DNA of 5,615 nucleotides, taken from an uncultured Desulfobulbaceae bacterium (GTDB lineage Bacteria > Desulfobacterota > Desulfobulbia > Desulfobulbales > BM004). This document shows positions 5,590 to 5,615 of the stretch, in pieces. Made by a program: the position numbers and the translations under genes. The notes beneath the pieces were generated by a model. The model was not told the origin of the DNA, did no database searches, and saw nothing but the letters and a program-made list of their open reading frames with translations. The stretch's first letter is position 1; each line of letters begins with the position of its first letter. The stretch is from assembly GCA_947258675.1 (NCBI GenBank), contig CAMYJP010000231.1, forward strand, positions 1-5,615, in the 5' to 3' direction.

Positions 5590-5615
5590 TTACTCCACCG
5601 TCACAGACTTGGCCA
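5590..5615 (-). CDS. glmS: glmS, extreme 3' end (glutamine-fructose-6-phosphate aminotransferase)
   Basis: On the minus strand, entering from the right edge, the codons read (x)-A-K-S-V-T-V-E followed by TAA (5590-5592). The first visible codon is incomplete (ending TG, compatible with Leu). GlmS proteins of proteobacteria end in the highly conserved PRNLAKSVTVE, so this is almost certainly the C-terminus of glucosamine-6-phosphate synthase. The enzyme makes glucosamine-6-phosphate from fructose-6-phosphate and glutamine in the cytoplasm, the first step to UDP-GlcNAc. Only seven full residues are visible, so the call rests on this one conserved tail. The gene converges on the methyltransferase, with 61 bases between the stop codons, and probably marks the chromosomal border of the polysaccharide locus. 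Confidence 0.72.

Noticed and set aside
5560..5592. Minus strand AAGTCGTAAGGTGTAACAAG recalls the 16S rRNA 3' end and integron attC cores.
   Set aside because: The match to the 16S end is broken by extra bases and has no flanking rRNA sequence. GTGTAAC does not fit the attC core RYYYAAC, and no partner half-site is present.

Overview
This AT-rich window of about 5.6 kb looks like the distal end of a surface-polysaccharide (LPS O-antigen or capsule-type) biosynthesis locus of a Gram-negative bacterium. The support is a nucleotide-sugar-precursor gene pair (PfkB-type sugar kinase plus SIS sugar-phosphate isomerase), a large CgeB-like glycosyltransferase, a class I SAM methyltransferase, and a chromosomal glmS whose last codons enter from the right edge. 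The glmS ending (AKSVTVE, then stop) is typical of proteobacterial GlmS. The kinase/SIS type and the base composition would fit a deltaproteobacterium (Desulfobacterota), but this is only a guess.

Layout: (1) bases 1-1210, plus strand: the 3' part of a PfkB kinase gene and, 19 bp later, an intact SIS-domain gene. They probably form one operon making or phosphorylating an unusual sugar, by analogy with heptose precursor synthesis. (2) Bases about 1304-2710, minus strand: a block that appears to be decaying. It holds a B12-binding radical SAM gene that reads well to about residue 342 and then loses frame, with a recognisable C-terminal piece continuing in another frame to base 1304. Just upstream of that gene is a 57-codon gene tail (2531-2704) with no start and with stops in front of it. 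(3) Bases 2863-4692, plus strand: a 609-residue glycosyltransferase whose N-terminal third is a tandem duplication of a domain of about 100 residues, followed by a CgeB-like (GT-B) glycosyltransferase region. (4) Bases 4773-5528, plus strand: a class I methyltransferase whose C-terminus may be shortened. (5) Bases 5590-5615, minus strand: the last codons of glmS, convergent with the methyltransferase, which suggests the locus ends here.

Taken together, the kinase and isomerase would feed a sugar precursor, the glycosyltransferase would add a sugar residue to a glycan or protein, and the methyltransferase would modify the product. The minus-strand block looks like the remains of an older cassette interrupted when modules were exchanged, as is common in polysaccharide loci. 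No CRISPR, tRNA, rRNA or insertion sequence was found. I found no clear new system. The least ordinary items are the duplicated N-terminal domain of the glycosyltransferase and the eroded antisense gene block.
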